DNA of 64,000 nucleotides, taken from assembly GCA_045639325.1 (NCBI GenBank), contig JAZUCU010000058.1:94369-158368 (forward strand). The letters are read 5' to 3'. This stretch comes from RGIG8244 sp045639325 (GTDB taxonomy: Bacteria; Verrucomicrobiota; Lentisphaeria; Victivallales; UBA1829). The notes below the pieces were generated by a model. That model worked only from the letters and a program-made list of their open reading frames with translations. It ran no database searches and was not told where the DNA came from. The position numbers and the translations under genes are program-made. Positions 1 through 9,419 of the stretch are shown here, in pieces (within the stretch, counting starts at the first letter, position 1; each line of letters begins with the position of its first letter).

Positions 1-579
1 GTGGATAATGCCATTGTTGAAATGGATAATGCGGAACCGCCGATCGCCGATGGTTCCGCCGGTCCGTTCTTTGATATGATCCAGTCTTCCGGTCTGGAAG
101 CACAGGATGCAGAAGCCCAGTATTGGACCGCTACTGCCCCGATCGTTTTCGAAGAAGGCGGCAGCACAATGGCGTTGCTCCCTGCGGATGATTTCAAAAT
201 CACAATGACGGTGGAATTTGGTGTGACGAAGCTCGATACCCAGTTCCTTTCCTGCGTTGTGGATACAGATTCCTTCTCTAAAGAATTGAGCCGTGCAAGA
301 ACATTCTGTGCTTATCAGGATTTGAAACAGCTGCTTGCTGCCGGTCTTGCCAAAGGCGGCAGTTTGGATAACGCCGTGATTCTTCACGACGGTTCCATCA
401 TCTGCAAAGATTCTCTCCGTTATCCCAACGAATTGGTCCGCCACAAGATCATGGATATGGTCGGCGATCTGTATCTGGTTGGCAAACGCGTGAAAGCCCA
501 TGTGGTTTCTGTTAAGTCCGGTCATCCGACTCATGTGAAGATGGCACAGGCGATGCTGATGCAATCTGCCGGAAAGTAA
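1..579 (+). CDS. lpxC: UDP-3-O-acyl-N-acetylglucosamine deacetylase, C-terminal part
   Basis: This is the C-terminal part of LpxC, the zinc enzyme that commits UDP-3-O-acyl-GlcNAc to lipid A synthesis in the cytoplasm. Seen: the DNAEPPIADGSAGPF segment, RARTF, KGGSLDNAV, then LRYPNELVRHKIMDMVGDL and SGHPTH. The RHKIMD and SGH motifs carry the two C-terminal zinc or catalytic His and the Asp known from E. coli LpxC. The GTG at base 1 aligns inside the protein (the VDNAIVEMDN stretch matches mid-protein sequence of the family), so the gene is cut by the window edge and the first zinc His lies outside. A FabZ-like gene follows after 33 bases, the usual lipid A/fatty acid pairing. In Bacteroidetes these two activities are often fused; here they are separate. 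Confidence 0.93.
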   Translation: MDNAIVEMDNAEPPIADGSAGPFFDMIQSSGLEAQDAEAQYWTATAPIVFEEGGSTMALLPADDFKITMTVEFGVTKLDTQFLSCVVDTDSFSKELSRARTFCAYQDLKQLLAAGLAKGGSLDNAVILHDGSIICKDSLRYPNELVRHKIMDMVGDLYLVGKRVKAHVVSVKSGHPTHVKMAQAMLMQSAGK

Positions 580-612
580 AACATTAACTGGAAAAAATAA
601 GGAATTGTGAAA

Positions 613-1536
613 ATGTCTGAACGTGTTATCGCTTATCCCGAATTGAAAGAAATCCTGCCTTGCAATAATGCCATGATGCTTGTTGACCGCGTCCATGTGA
701 TCAATGAGAATAAAGTGGTTGGTCTCAAGGCAATCACACTTGACGAACTGTTCTTCCTCGGTCACTTCCCCGGTCACCCCATTATGCCCGGCGTGCTGAT
801 TGTTGAAGCCATTGCCCAGGTCAGTGAAGTTGCAGTCTGGCAGCGTCTCGACCCGGAACGCAAGGGCGATATCTATGTGAAATCCCTGCGTAAAGTCAAA
901 TTCCGCAAACCGAACATGCCCGGCGACCGTTTGTTTATCGAAGTTGATGTTGTCAGCATGACAGCGGATTCTGCAGAGATCGTTGCTGTTGTGAAGAATA
1001 ACAGCGGCGTTTCCTGCCAGGCGGAATTGACCATGTCTGTCCGTGAAAAAGTCTGGAATCCTCCGATGGCATCCGGCTTCAATGCATACGACAAGTGTGC
1101 GGATAGCGAAATGGATGTGACAAAGATCATGGAATTCATTCCCCACCGTTACCCCTTCCTGTTTGTGGACTACGTCTCCAAACTGACGGAAGACGGCCAT
1201 GTTACAGCGGTCAAGAATGCAACGAATTCCGAAGCGATCTTCCGCGGTTACAAAGATGGCTACCGTGTGTTGATGGGCTCCGTACAGCCGGAAATTGTTG
1301 CGCAGGCTGGATGTATTTATACGCTCTCCAATCCGGCATCCAAAGGTAAGATTGCTTACTTTATGGGTATTGACAGTGCCGAATATTTTGCACCGGTTCT
1401 GCCCGGCGACCAGCTTTGCCTGGAAGTGGATATCCCGGACAATACGAAAAAATTCGGTAAAGGTCATGGTTCCATGATCGTTGACGGGAAAGAAGTTTCC
1501 CGCATCAGCATGACATTTGCCATTGTCGATCCGTAA
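613..1536 (+). CDS. fabZ: FabZ-type (3R)-hydroxyacyl-ACP dehydratase with second, degenerate hotdog domain
   Basis: FabZ removes water from 3-hydroxyacyl-ACP in type II fatty acid synthesis. At about 307 residues this protein is twice the usual 145-160. The first half (about 1-155) has the complete active site: GHFPGHPIMPGVL with the catalytic His near residue 51 and VEAIAQ with the Glu near 65. The second half (from about 167) starts with the FabZ-like IPHRYPFLFVD, but where the catalytic GHFPG-PIMPG loop should be it reads FRGYKDGYRVLMGSVQPEIVAQAG, so the His is missing. It is probably a structural or substrate-binding copy. Start: AAGGA at 599-603 is 9 bases before ATG 613, whereas the in-frame GTG at 607 would be only 3 bases away. 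It lies in the lpxC operon. Confidence 0.88.
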   Translation: MSERVIAYPELKEILPCNNAMMLVDRVHVINENKVVGLKAITLDELFFLGHFPGHPIMPGVLIVEAIAQVSEVAVWQRLDPERKGDIYVKSLRKVKFRKPNMPGDRLFIEVDVVSMTADSAEIVAVVKNNSGVSCQAELTMSVREKVWNPPMASGFNAYDKCADSEMDVTKIMEFIPHRYPFLFVDYVSKLTEDGHVTAVKNATNSEAIFRGYKDGYRVLMGSVQPEIVAQAGCIYTLSNPASKGKIAYFMGIDSAEYFAPVLPGDQLCLEVDIPDNTKKFGKGHGSMIVDGKEVSRISMTFAIVDP

Positions 1537-1579
1537 TCCGTTTACGGTGTGACAGCAGTCGATTATGACTGCGAGGATC

Positions 1580-1620
1580 AAACACGGGGCGGATCAAGTT
1601 CTTCTCCGTGTTTATTTTTT
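1580..1620 (+). terminator. Rho-independent terminator or attenuator after fabZ
   Basis: AAACACGG (1580-1587) can pair with CCGTGTTT (1606-1613), an 8-bp stem with an 18-base loop, followed by ATTTTTTTT. It lies between the lpxC-fabZ pair and rsmB, so it probably ends or reduces transcription from upstream. Confidence 0.5.
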
Positions 1621-1651
1621 TACACATACCAATATAATTGAAAGAAACCTT

Positions 1652-2890
1652 ATGCGACCTTCCGGTATTTCAGAAAAAATTCTCTCTACTGCATTTCATT
1701 TTCTTTGTGATTGGGAAGACGGTTTATTGACCCTTGACGATTGTCTTGACCGTCTCCGCCGCGAGAACGGCCCTGAACGTGCAGCTGTGGCATCCCTGCT
1801 TTTTGAATATTTCCGCCATAAAGGATTTATTGATGAAATCATTGCAAAACATGCGCGGAAGGGACTCGTCCGCAAAGAAATGCGTTTGCTTGTCTCCTGC
1901 GCTTTGACGCAGATGTATTATCAGACGGGGCTTGCTCCGGAGTCGGCAGTCAACATTGCCGTTGAATTTGCCAAAGCCCGCAGCGGCAATGGCGGCGGCT
2001 CCTTTGTCAACGCCATTCTCCGCTCTATTCTGCGTGACAAGAGTGTGAAAGCCAAATGCAATGCGCCGTCCTTCCCGTCCATTCTCCGTAACCGCTGGAT
2101 TGAAGAATTCGGTGCGGAAAAGGCGGAAGAAATCATTCAGCATTATGCTTCCAATCCGGCATTGACCTTCCGTTTGCGCAAAGACATTGAACTGCCTGCA
2201 GATCTTGCGGCGAAACCGGTGGAAGGACTTGATTTTACCGGCGATTTCCGGTTCTTTGAAACAGAAAATAATGCAGCTGTTTTTGATTGCGGATTGCTTG
2301 ATCAGGGTGCGATTTATGTTCAGGACCCTGCAACTTGTATGTTCCTTTCTCAGTTCCCCGGTCAGATTACCGGGCGCGTTCTGGATGCCTGTGCAGCTCC
2401 CGGCGGGAAAACGATTCTGATCCACGATCATTCCCCGAAAGCGGTTCTGACGGCAATCGACCGTTCTTCCAAACGTATCCTGCCGATGAATCAGAACTTC
2501 CGTCGTGCCGGTGTACGCTGCCGGACATTGGATTGTGACGCCTGCGAAACGCCGTTCTCCCCGGCGTCCTTCGATTGTATTCTGGCGGACGTGCCCTGTT
2601 CCAACACGGGGGTTTTGCGGAGACGTCCCGATGCCCCGTGGCGTTTTACCGAAAAGAATCTCAGTGAACTGAAAGCCTTGCAGAAACGAATTCTTGACTC
2701 ACTGGCAAAACTGGTCAATTCCGGCGGTTATCTGATTTATTCCACCTGCAGTATTGAACAGGAAGAAGACCGGACGCAGATTGATGCTTTCCTTTACCGC
2801 AATGGTAATTTTGAATTGATTCAGGATCGTCTGCTCTTCCCCACGGCGGATCATGACGGTGCTTATTGTGCAGTGATGAAAAAGCGGTGA
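1652..2890 (+). CDS. rsmB: 16S rRNA (cytosine-967-C5)-methyltransferase-like protein
   Basis: This RsmB/Sun-family enzyme transfers a methyl group from SAM to a cytosine of 16S rRNA. The first ~140 residues form a NusB-like helical RNA-binding domain. The methyltransferase domain follows, with SAM motif I LDACAAPGGKT near 244, motif IV DVPCSNTG near 312 and motif VI YSTCS near 362. The two cysteines in motifs IV and VI are the paired catalytic cysteines of m5C RNA methyltransferases. Length is 412 residues, normal for RsmB. The reading frame is open upstream to 1565, but those codons cross the terminator-like hairpin and do not resemble the family, so ATG 1652 (MRPSGISEK) is chosen. The next gene starts 4 bases after the stop. 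Confidence 0.88.
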   Translation: MRPSGISEKILSTAFHFLCDWEDGLLTLDDCLDRLRRENGPERAAVASLLFEYFRHKGFIDEIIAKHARKGLVRKEMRLLVSCALTQMYYQTGLAPESAVNIAVEFAKARSGNGGGSFVNAILRSILRDKSVKAKCNAPSFPSILRNRWIEEFGAEKAEEIIQHYASNPALTFRLRKDIELPADLAAKPVEGLDFTGDFRFFETENNAAVFDCGLLDQGAIYVQDPATCMFLSQFPGQITGRVLDACAAPGGKTILIHDHSPKAVLTAIDRSSKRILPMNQNFRRAGVRCRTLDCDACETPFSPASFDCILADVPCSNTGVLRRRPDAPWRFTEKNLSELKALQKRILDSLAKLVNSGGYLIYSTCSIEQEEDRTQIDAFLYRNGNFELIQDRLLFPTADHDGAYCAVMKKR

Positions 2891-2894
2891 GACC

Positions 2895-4790
2895 ATGGCT
2901 GATAATGTATTGTGGTCCGGCGACAAAATGATGCTTTCCATCGGCAGGCAGTCATTGCTTGATTCTGCCGCTATGTCGATCGGGGAAAATGAGCGTGTGG
3001 CATTGGTCGGACGTAATGGCTGCGGCAAATCCACGTTGCTGCGGATCATTGCGGGGACGGAAAGTCCGGCATCGGGTGAAATCTTCATTCGGCGTGATTT
3101 GCGCATTGCCATGATGCCCCAGACCTTTGATATGGAAACGGAAAAGACCTGCCGTGAAGTTGCACGGGAAGGGTTGACAATTTATGAAGACGCCTTGCGT
3201 CAATACGAAACCGTTTCCATGAATTCACCGCAGCACGCCCAGCTGGAACAGTTTCTGACCTTCCACAATGCCTGGCTGCCGGAAAATAAACTGGAGACCA
3301 TGCTGGAGAAAATGGAGATTCATTATCCGGACCGCAAATTCCGGGAACTCTCCGGTGGTGAACGCAGACGGGTGCTTCTTGCCCGGACGCTGATTGCAGA
3401 ACCGGAACTCTTGCTGCTGGATGAGCCGACCAACCATTTGGATGTGAATACCATTGCCTGGATCGAAGAATTTCTTTCCACTTACAAAGGCGCATGTCTT
3501 TTTATTACACATGACCGTTATTTCCTCGACCGGATTGCGACCCGAGTGGTTGAACTGGATAACGGGAAATTATATTCCTGCGGCAGTTCTTATGCGGATT
3601 TTCTGGAAACGAAAGCCGAACGGGAATATGCGCAAGATTTGGAAACACAGAAACGCAATGCCTTTCTGCGCCGGGAAATCGAATGGGTACGCCGTTCACC
3701 GAAAGCCCGTCTCAAAAAGAATCTTGGCAGAGTCAAACGGTTTGACGAGCTTGCTGCCATCGAAGCACCGGAACGGATCGGCAATATGGAACTTGTCATT
3801 CCTGCGCCGCCGCGCCTGGGTAACAAGGTGGTCGATTTGAAAGAAATTCATTGTACCATTGGCGAAAAAGAATTGATTCGTGATTTTAATTTTGAGTTCA
3901 AAGCCGGAGATAAAGTCGGGATCGTCGGGATCAACGGGGCGGGGAAGACTACGCTGCTGAAGATCATGACCGGGGCTTTGACGCCGGACCGCGGATCCGT
4001 TGCCATTGCGGATACGGTCAGTTTCAATTATGTGGATCAGAACCGTATCGCCTTGAATCCGGAAGCCACACTCCGGGAGGAAGTCGGCGGCGATTCGGAT
4101 TATGTCAACTTGGGCGAAGGGCGGACAACGGTCCGTGCGTATCTCAAACGGTTCCTGTTTACGGATGACCGGATCGAATCTCAGGTAAAATATCTTTCCG
4201 GCGGGGAAAAGGCCCGCTTGATTCTTGCCAAAATATTGAAACTCGGCGGCAACTTCCTGATACTTGACGAACCGACAAACGACCTTGATTTGCCGACATT
4301 GCGGATATTGGAAGAAGCATTGAACGATTACAGCGGGACGGTGGTAGTTGTCAGCCACGACCGTTATTTTCTGAATCGTGTCTGCAATCGGATCATTGGT
4401 TTTGAACCGGGTGACCCGGTACTCCGTGCGGAGATTGGCGACTTTGATTATTATGATAAAAAGCGGCGTGAACGCTTGGCTGCAATTGCGGCAGAAAGTG
4501 CGCCAGCCCCGGTAAAGAAGCCGGAAGCTGTGGCGGAGAAGCCGAAAAAGAAAAAGGCATTATCCTGGGCGGAAGAACGGGAACTGGAAGGCATGGAAGA
4601 TGCCATCAGCAAGGCGGAAGAGCGTATTGCTGAGCTGGAAGCCGTTTTCTCTGAACCGGATTTTTATGCCAAACATGCCAATGATCAGGTTCAGCTTCAG
4701 CAGGATTTGGAAAAGTTCCGTGCGGAAGCCGCCCGTTTGTATGACCGCTGGGAAGAACTGGAAACAAAAAAGAATTCTGTAACTGTTTAA
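2895..4790 (+). CDS. uup: ABC-F family ATPase, Uup-like
   Basis: This soluble protein has two tandem ATP-binding cassettes and no membrane domain, as in ABC-F proteins that act on ribosomes or, for Uup, on branched DNA or ribosomal intermediates. Seen: cassette 1 with Walker A GRNGCGKST (about 38-46), signature LSGGERRRV and Walker B LLLLDEPTNHLD; cassette 2 with GINGAGKTT (about 344), LSGGEKARL and LILDEPTNDLD. Each ends in the H-loop HDRYFL. Between the cassettes is an Arg/Lys-rich linker (VRRSPKARLKK) characteristic of Uup/EttA-like proteins. The C-terminal ~100 residues are a charged coiled coil typical of Uup. No transport role is implied. It sits 4 bases after rsmB and 15 before the antiporter. 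Confidence 0.87.
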   Translation: MADNVLWSGDKMMLSIGRQSLLDSAAMSIGENERVALVGRNGCGKSTLLRIIAGTESPASGEIFIRRDLRIAMMPQTFDMETEKTCREVAREGLTIYEDALRQYETVSMNSPQHAQLEQFLTFHNAWLPENKLETMLEKMEIHYPDRKFRELSGGERRRVLLARTLIAEPELLLLDEPTNHLDVNTIAWIEEFLSTYKGACLFITHDRYFLDRIATRVVELDNGKLYSCGSSYADFLETKAEREYAQDLETQKRNAFLRREIEWVRRSPKARLKKNLGRVKRFDELAAIEAPERIGNMELVIPAPPRLGNKVVDLKEIHCTIGEKELIRDFNFEFKAGDKVGIVGINGAGKTTLLKIMTGALTPDRGSVAIADTVSFNYVDQNRIALNPEATLREEVGGDSDYVNLGEGRTTVRAYLKRFLFTDDRIESQVKYLSGGEKARLILAKILKLGGNFLILDEPTNDLDLPTLRILEEALNDYSGTVVVVSHDRYFLNRVCNRIIGFEPGDPVLRAEIGDFDYYDKKRRERLAAIAAESAPAPVKKPEAVAEKPKKKKALSWAEERELEGMEDAISKAEERIAELEAVFSEPDFYAKHANDQVQLQQDLEKFRAEAARLYDRWEELETKKNSVTV

Positions 4791-4805
4791 CAAAGGATAG
4801 TAACT

Positions 4806-6122
4806 ATGGAAGAACGTGACGGAAATTTCAAAGCATTGATCCCCTTTCTTGTATTTGCTGCATTTTACCTTGGCTTTTCGCTGTATTCCGGCGACTTTTA
4901 CTGTGTGCCCATGCCGATTGCATTTCTGGTTGCGTCTGCAACTGCATTGGTGTTGGACCGCAAGAAAAAGCTGATGGATAAAGTCGATATTTACGCCAAA
5001 GGTATGGGGAATGTCAATATCATGATCATGTGTCTGATCTTCATCCTTGCCGGTGCATTTGCATCCGTTGCCAAAGGTATGGGGGCTGTGGATTCCGCTG
5101 TACTGATTGCCCGGAATCTGATTCCGGACCGTTTGCTGCTGGCGGGGCTGTTCTTTGTTTCCTGCTTTATTTCTCTTGCCATCGGGACAAGCTGCGGAAC
5201 GATTGCTGCGCTGACACCGATTGCTGTCGGTCTGGTCAAACCCATGGGGATTTCTCCGGAACTGATGCTCGGGACGGTGATCGGCGGAGCCATGTTCGGC
5301 GATAATATGTCCATGATTTCTGATACGACGATTGCTGCGACACGTACTCAGTGTGTTTCCATGCGGGATAAATTCCTTGCGAACCTGATGTTGGTTCTGC
5401 CGGTTGCGCTGATTGTACTTTGTATCTATATCGTCATTGGCCGTAGCAGTTGCGGTACGGCACCGGTTGATGCGATCAAATGGCTTGATTTTGTGCGTGT
5501 TCTGCCCTATTTGTCCATTCTTGTATTTGCGTTGATTGGTGTCAATGTGATGGCATTGCTTTTCTTTGCGACGGTGTTTGCGACTCTGATTGGTCTGCTT
5601 TCCGGTTCCTTCCCCCTTGCCAAAGCATTTAGTCTGATGGGGCAGGGGATGATCGGTATGTCCGAAACCTTGATTGTTGCTATTCTTGCCGGTGGATTGC
5701 TGGGAATCATCCGTTATAACGGCGGGATCAAATACATGCTTGCCAACATTGAAAAACGGATCCGAACCAAAAAACAATGTGAATTCGGGATTGCATTTCT
5801 GGTTGCAATCGTGAACCTGTTTACAGCCAATAATACGGTCGCTATCGTGATCTCCGGTCCGATTGCAAAAGAATTATCCGATAAATACGGATGCAACGGC
5901 CGCCGCATTGCAAGTATTCTTGATACGATTTCCTGTGTTGTACAGGGCTTGATTCCTTACGGGGCACAAATCCTGATTGCATCCGGGATTGCCAAGACTG
6001 CAGGCTTGCAGGTATCCAGTCTGGGGTTGATCGGACACCTTTATTACCCGCTGTTCCTTGGTGTATGTGTGCTTCTTGCGATTTTGTTCAAACGCGAGAA
6101 AAAGAATAACGTTATCTGCTGA
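4806..6122 (+). CDS. nhaC: NhaC-family Na+/H+ antiporter
   Basis: This is an inner-membrane protein of 438 residues with about 11 hydrophobic segments. The family hallmark is the GTSCGTIAALTPIAVGL segment followed by GAMFGDNMSMISDTTIAAT, the conserved Asp-rich region of NhaC-type antiporters that exchange sodium (or an organic/proton pair) across the membrane. ATG 4806 is preceded by AAAGGA at good distance. The exact substrate cannot be read: NhaC relatives also exchange malate/lactate or arginine/ornithine. Its last 11 bases overlap the convergent dtxR gene. Confidence 0.82.
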   Translation: MEERDGNFKALIPFLVFAAFYLGFSLYSGDFYCVPMPIAFLVASATALVLDRKKKLMDKVDIYAKGMGNVNIMIMCLIFILAGAFASVAKGMGAVDSAVLIARNLIPDRLLLAGLFFVSCFISLAIGTSCGTIAALTPIAVGLVKPMGISPELMLGTVIGGAMFGDNMSMISDTTIAATRTQCVSMRDKFLANLMLVLPVALIVLCIYIVIGRSSCGTAPVDAIKWLDFVRVLPYLSILVFALIGVNVMALLFFATVFATLIGLLSGSFPLAKAFSLMGQGMIGMSETLIVAILAGGLLGIIRYNGGIKYMLANIEKRIRTKKQCEFGIAFLVAIVNLFTANNTVAIVISGPIAKELSDKYGCNGRRIASILDTISCVVQGLIPYGAQILIASGIAKTAGLQVSSLGLIGHLYYPLFLGVCVLLAILFKREKKNNVIC

Positions 6123-6780
6123 CCCAGATATTTTCTGCGATTTCAGAATCGATTTCAGAAAGTTTTCCGTTGATCAAGAAATAAAGTCTTGTTCTGTCAA
6201 GGGAAACTTTCTGCAATTTCATTTCGGTTCCGGGAGTAATGGCAGGGCGTTCTTTTTCGGAGAGATTCCGCCCGAATTCCCGGAAGATTGCAGTTTCGCC
6301 GATGGTGAGTGTGTCGGCAGTGACATAATCTTTCGTTGCTTCATTATCCATAAATTCCATGGCTTCGCTGAGATACGTCTGCAATTTCCGACTGTCCGCA
6401 CGGCGGCTCAAGGCATCAGTGAATAATTCAAAACGGTTTACACCATCATCGTCTACGGAATGTTCCACACGGCAGGCGGTTTCCTCCGCTTCCGCCAACG
6501 GCAATCCCAGAATCTCCAGAAAGAACTTATGGAGTACCTGGTGACGCCGGATGATCCGGTCTGCAGTCTGTTTGCCTTTGGTTGTAAGGATAACCGGATA
6601 TCTGGGGCGGTAGGTGATATAATCCATCCGCTCCAGCTGTTGCAGAACGCTGGTGACAGATGGCATTTGCACGCCGAGTCTTTCTGCAACTTTTTTGGTA
6701 TGGGCATGACCTTCTTCATTAATCAGGAGCGCAATGGTCTCCAGATAATCTTCCATACTTTCGGTTAATTTTTCTGCCAT
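6112..6780 (-). CDS. DtxR/MntR-family metal-dependent transcriptional repressor
   Basis: At 222 residues this has the normal length for an iron- or manganese-sensing repressor. Residues about 5-65 form the winged helix-turn-helix (MEDYLETIALL, VAERLGVQMPSVTSVLQQLE, YRPRYPVILTTKG). Residues about 70-140 form the metal-binding dimerization domain with its spaced His/Glu residues (RRHQVLHKFF, EAEETACRVEHSV). The C-terminal ~70 residues look like the SH3/FeoA-type domain. It is the third gene of feoA-feoB-dtxR, 23 bases after feoB, so iron sensing and autoregulation are likely. The TAGG-N4-CCTA site upstream of feoA is a candidate operator. Which metal it senses is inferred from context, not read. 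Confidence 0.86.
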   Translation of the reverse strand: MAEKLTESMEDYLETIALLINEEGHAHTKKVAERLGVQMPSVTSVLQQLERMDYITYRPRYPVILTTKGKQTADRIIRRHQVLHKFFLEILGLPLAEAEETACRVEHSVDDDGVNRFELFTDALSRRADSRKLQTYLSEAMEFMDNEATKDYVTADTLTIGETAIFREFGRNLSEKERPAITPGTEMKLQKVSLDRTRLYFLINGKLSEIDSEIAENIWVSR

Positions 6781-6803
6781 GGTCAGAACATCCTTTGATT
6801 AAA

Positions 6804-9116
6804 TCAGAGCAAAGTTGTGCCGATATTCAGGAGCGTGCCAACCTGGAATACAATGAACGTTGTCATATACGCCAGAACAAAGAATCCAACGGCTTCAACA
6901 ACTGCCATAAGCCAGGAGTTCATTTCCCGGCGGATCACAGCCAGCGTTGCTATACAGGGAATAGTGAGCAGACAGAAGAGCATGACGCAGAATGCCTGAA
7001 GCGGGGTGTAGGTTTTTACCAGAATCTGACGGAGCGAGTCTGAATTTTCATCCACTTCGCCCTGAGAGAACAGGATTCCCAGCTGAGAAACAAAGACTTC
7101 TTTTGCAGACAATGCCGCAATGGTGGCGGTAGACAATCTCCAATCGAAACCGACATATTTCATAATGCGTTCAAATTGTTTGCCGATTCTGCCGGAGATG
7201 GTGTAGGACATCATTTCCGCCTGACGCATATTACTCCATTTTGTAATATCATTGTGCATTTTCTGGGATTTTTCAACCAGAGCCATCTGCGCAGCATTGC
7301 ATTTATCGATATTAACGGAGTTCAGATATTCAACCGGCAGGGTTTTTGTTTCCAGGATTTCTTTCTGCATTTTGGGTGTAATACCGGGCAAAGCGGTTGC
7401 CAGTTTCAGTTCGGCGTTGGTGAAAGTGCCGCTTTTTTCTGCCGCTTCAATCTTTGCCTGATAATCGACCGTAAAGAGAGACGGATCTTTTTTCGGATAG
7501 GTGTTGCAGATGTAAAGAATGATACTGGTTGCCAAAATGACCGTACCGGCTTTCTGCAGATACATCTTGCTTCTGTCCCACATGTGGAAACAGAGACTTT
7601 TGAGAGTCGGCATACGGTACGGGGGGAGTTCCATCAGGTAAACTTCGCCGTCACCTTTGAAAAGCGTGGTCTTCATCAATCTTGCGGCAATCAGGGCGAA
7701 TGCAATGCCGATAACATAGATCAGCCACATGATTGTTGCCTGATATTTGAGAGAGAAAAATGCAGGGATGATCAATGCATAAATGGGCAGACGGGCACTG
7801 CAGCTCATCAGCGGGAGAACCATAATAGTCACTTTCCGGTCACGGTCAGACTCAATGGTTCTGGTTGCCAGAATAGCAGGGACGGTGCAGCCGAAACCGA
7901 GGACGAGGGGCACAAAGGAACGTCCCTGGAGTTTGAAGATACGCATAATACCATCCATCACGTATGCCGCACGTGCCATGTAACCGGAATCTTCCAGAAT
8001 GGCGATTGCGAAAAAGAGGAAGACGATATTGGGGAGGAAGACAATCACGCCGCCAACCCCGCGGATGATCCCGTTAATCACCATGTCGCGGAAATAGGGC
8101 AGGGTATCCGGATTCCAGATATTACCGATGACACCGGCAAGCAAATCGAAGAAACTTTCGATATATCCCATCAGGGGATCGGCGCAGATGAATGTAAACC
8201 AGAATGTGGCATAAATCACGGCAAAGAAGATGGGCAGTGCCAGATATTTGTTGGTGACTACGGCATCGATTTTGTCGGAAATCTCACGGCGTTTTTCCCC
8301 GCGGACGATTTTGATGGTTTCGCGGCAGGCACCGGAAAGCATGGCATAACGGCGGTCTGCCATAAAGGTTTCTGCATCATCAATAGCATGTTTTTTGCGC
8401 AGATGTTCGATTTCTTCATCAACGGTTGCGTGGAGACTCTTGAACTCATCGAGGTACATGACGGAGTTATTATGTTCCAGCAGTTTAATGGCAAAGAAAC
8501 GAGCCGGGATGTGGGCGAAACGTTCGATGGCAAGTTTGTCAATGGCGTCGGCAACGACCTGAATGGTTTCGTCAATATCATTGCCATAGGAGAGCATGGG
8601 CATGCCATGATCATCCAGCTTTTTCAGTGTTTCCAGAAGTTTCTCGGTCAACGGGCGGATGCCGTCCGTTTTACTGCCGATGGTCTGAATAATGGGAGAA
8701 CCGAAATAGGTTTCCAATTTAGGCAGGTCGAATTTCATTCCCTTTCTTGCTGCGTCATCGCTCATATTGAAAACGAGCATCATGGGAATATGGAGTTCCG
8801 CCAATTGAGTGGTCAGATAAAGACTGCGGCGGGGAATGGTGGAGTCCAGTACGTTCAGAATCAGGTCGATTCCGGGCTTGGTCAATTCCTGGAAAACGAC
8901 TTCTTCTTCCGGGGAGGAAGAGGAGAGAGAATAGACGCCGGGCAGGTCGATGAGTTCGATCTCATAATCTTCCAGAGTGAAATGACCGGATTTACTTTCG
9001 ACCGTCACGCCGGGATAATTACCCACATGCTGTCTTGCACCGGTCAATGCGTTGAAAATACTGGTCTTGCCGCAATTCGGGTTCCCGGCAAGAGCAATAC
9101 GGATCTTATTCTTCAT
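6804..9116 (-). CDS. feoB: Ferrous iron transporter FeoB
   Basis: FeoB is the GTP-driven inner-membrane ferrous iron importer. Seen: an N-terminal G domain with G1 GNPNCGKTS (about 11-19), the G2 region NYPGVTVE and G3 DLPGVYS (about 57-63). A helical GDI region follows, then two Gate-type membrane blocks containing GFGCTVPAILATRTIES and the SAKEVFVSQLG segment. Length 770 is usual for the family. ATG 9116 (MKNKIRIAL) is chosen because family members begin with this strand; the longer frame to 9137 would lie deep in feoA. It overlaps feoA by 11 bases, suggesting translational coupling. Confidence 0.95.
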   Translation of the reverse strand: MKNKIRIALAGNPNCGKTSIFNALTGARQHVGNYPGVTVESKSGHFTLEDYEIELIDLPGVYSLSSSSPEEEVVFQELTKPGIDLILNVLDSTIPRRSLYLTTQLAELHIPMMLVFNMSDDAARKGMKFDLPKLETYFGSPIIQTIGSKTDGIRPLTEKLLETLKKLDDHGMPMLSYGNDIDETIQVVADAIDKLAIERFAHIPARFFAIKLLEHNNSVMYLDEFKSLHATVDEEIEHLRKKHAIDDAETFMADRRYAMLSGACRETIKIVRGEKRREISDKIDAVVTNKYLALPIFFAVIYATFWFTFICADPLMGYIESFFDLLAGVIGNIWNPDTLPYFRDMVINGIIRGVGGVIVFLPNIVFLFFAIAILEDSGYMARAAYVMDGIMRIFKLQGRSFVPLVLGFGCTVPAILATRTIESDRDRKVTIMVLPLMSCSARLPIYALIIPAFFSLKYQATIMWLIYVIGIAFALIAARLMKTTLFKGDGEVYLMELPPYRMPTLKSLCFHMWDRSKMYLQKAGTVILATSIILYICNTYPKKDPSLFTVDYQAKIEAAEKSGTFTNAELKLATALPGITPKMQKEILETKTLPVEYLNSVNIDKCNAAQMALVEKSQKMHNDITKWSNMRQAEMMSYTISGRIGKQFERIMKYVGFDWRLSTATIAALSAKEVFVSQLGILFSQGEVDENSDSLRQILVKTYTPLQAFCVMLFCLLTIPCIATLAVIRREMNSWLMAVVEAVGFFVLAYMTTFIVFQVGTLLNIGTTLL

Positions 9117-9378
9117 CTTCGTTTTCTCCCATAACAACGTTCTTTGCTTCGTCGCGGTGGAGAGTCAGGCTTGTTTCCATGACTTTTACACGGATCAAAC
9201 CGCCGAAGGGGGCATGTGCTTCCATTACAAGTTCTGTTCCCGGGACCAGTCCGACATCTGCGAATTTTTTGCGGCAGCGCATTTGCGGCTCCACTGCAAT
9301 AATGGTAGCTGTGGTGCCGACAGGAAGGTCAGCCAAAGTCTTTTTTTTGCCCTTGCAACAGGATTTATCGTTCGCCAT
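9106..9378 (-). CDS. feoA: Ferrous iron transport protein FeoA
   Basis: This 90-residue SH3-like cytoplasmic protein is needed for FeoB function. Seen: LADLPVGTTATI near the start, then RKKFADVGLVPGTELVMEAHAPFGGLIRVKV, the classic FeoA fold sequence. The N-terminus has CCKGKKK, an extra Cys/Lys-rich leader before the domain. The AGGAG at 9389-9393 precedes ATG 9378 by about 10 bases. It is first in the feoA-feoB-dtxR operon. Confidence 0.92.
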   Translation of the reverse strand: MANDKSCCKGKKKTLADLPVGTTATIIAVEPQMRCRKKFADVGLVPGTELVMEAHAPFGGLIRVKVMETSLTLHRDEAKNVVMGENEDEE

Positions 9379-9419
9379 TTCTTATATACTCCTATGATAT
9401 TATTTTTTATTCTTCAATT

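Noticed and set aside
1..3. GTG at base 1 as the start of a 192-residue protein
   Set aside because: The residues at the start align to the middle of LpxC, so the gene continues before the window.
7176..9134. A 652-codon open frame opposite feoB
   Set aside because: feoB is certain on the other strand; the opposite product is His/Asp-rich and of no known type, the usual look of a shadow frame.
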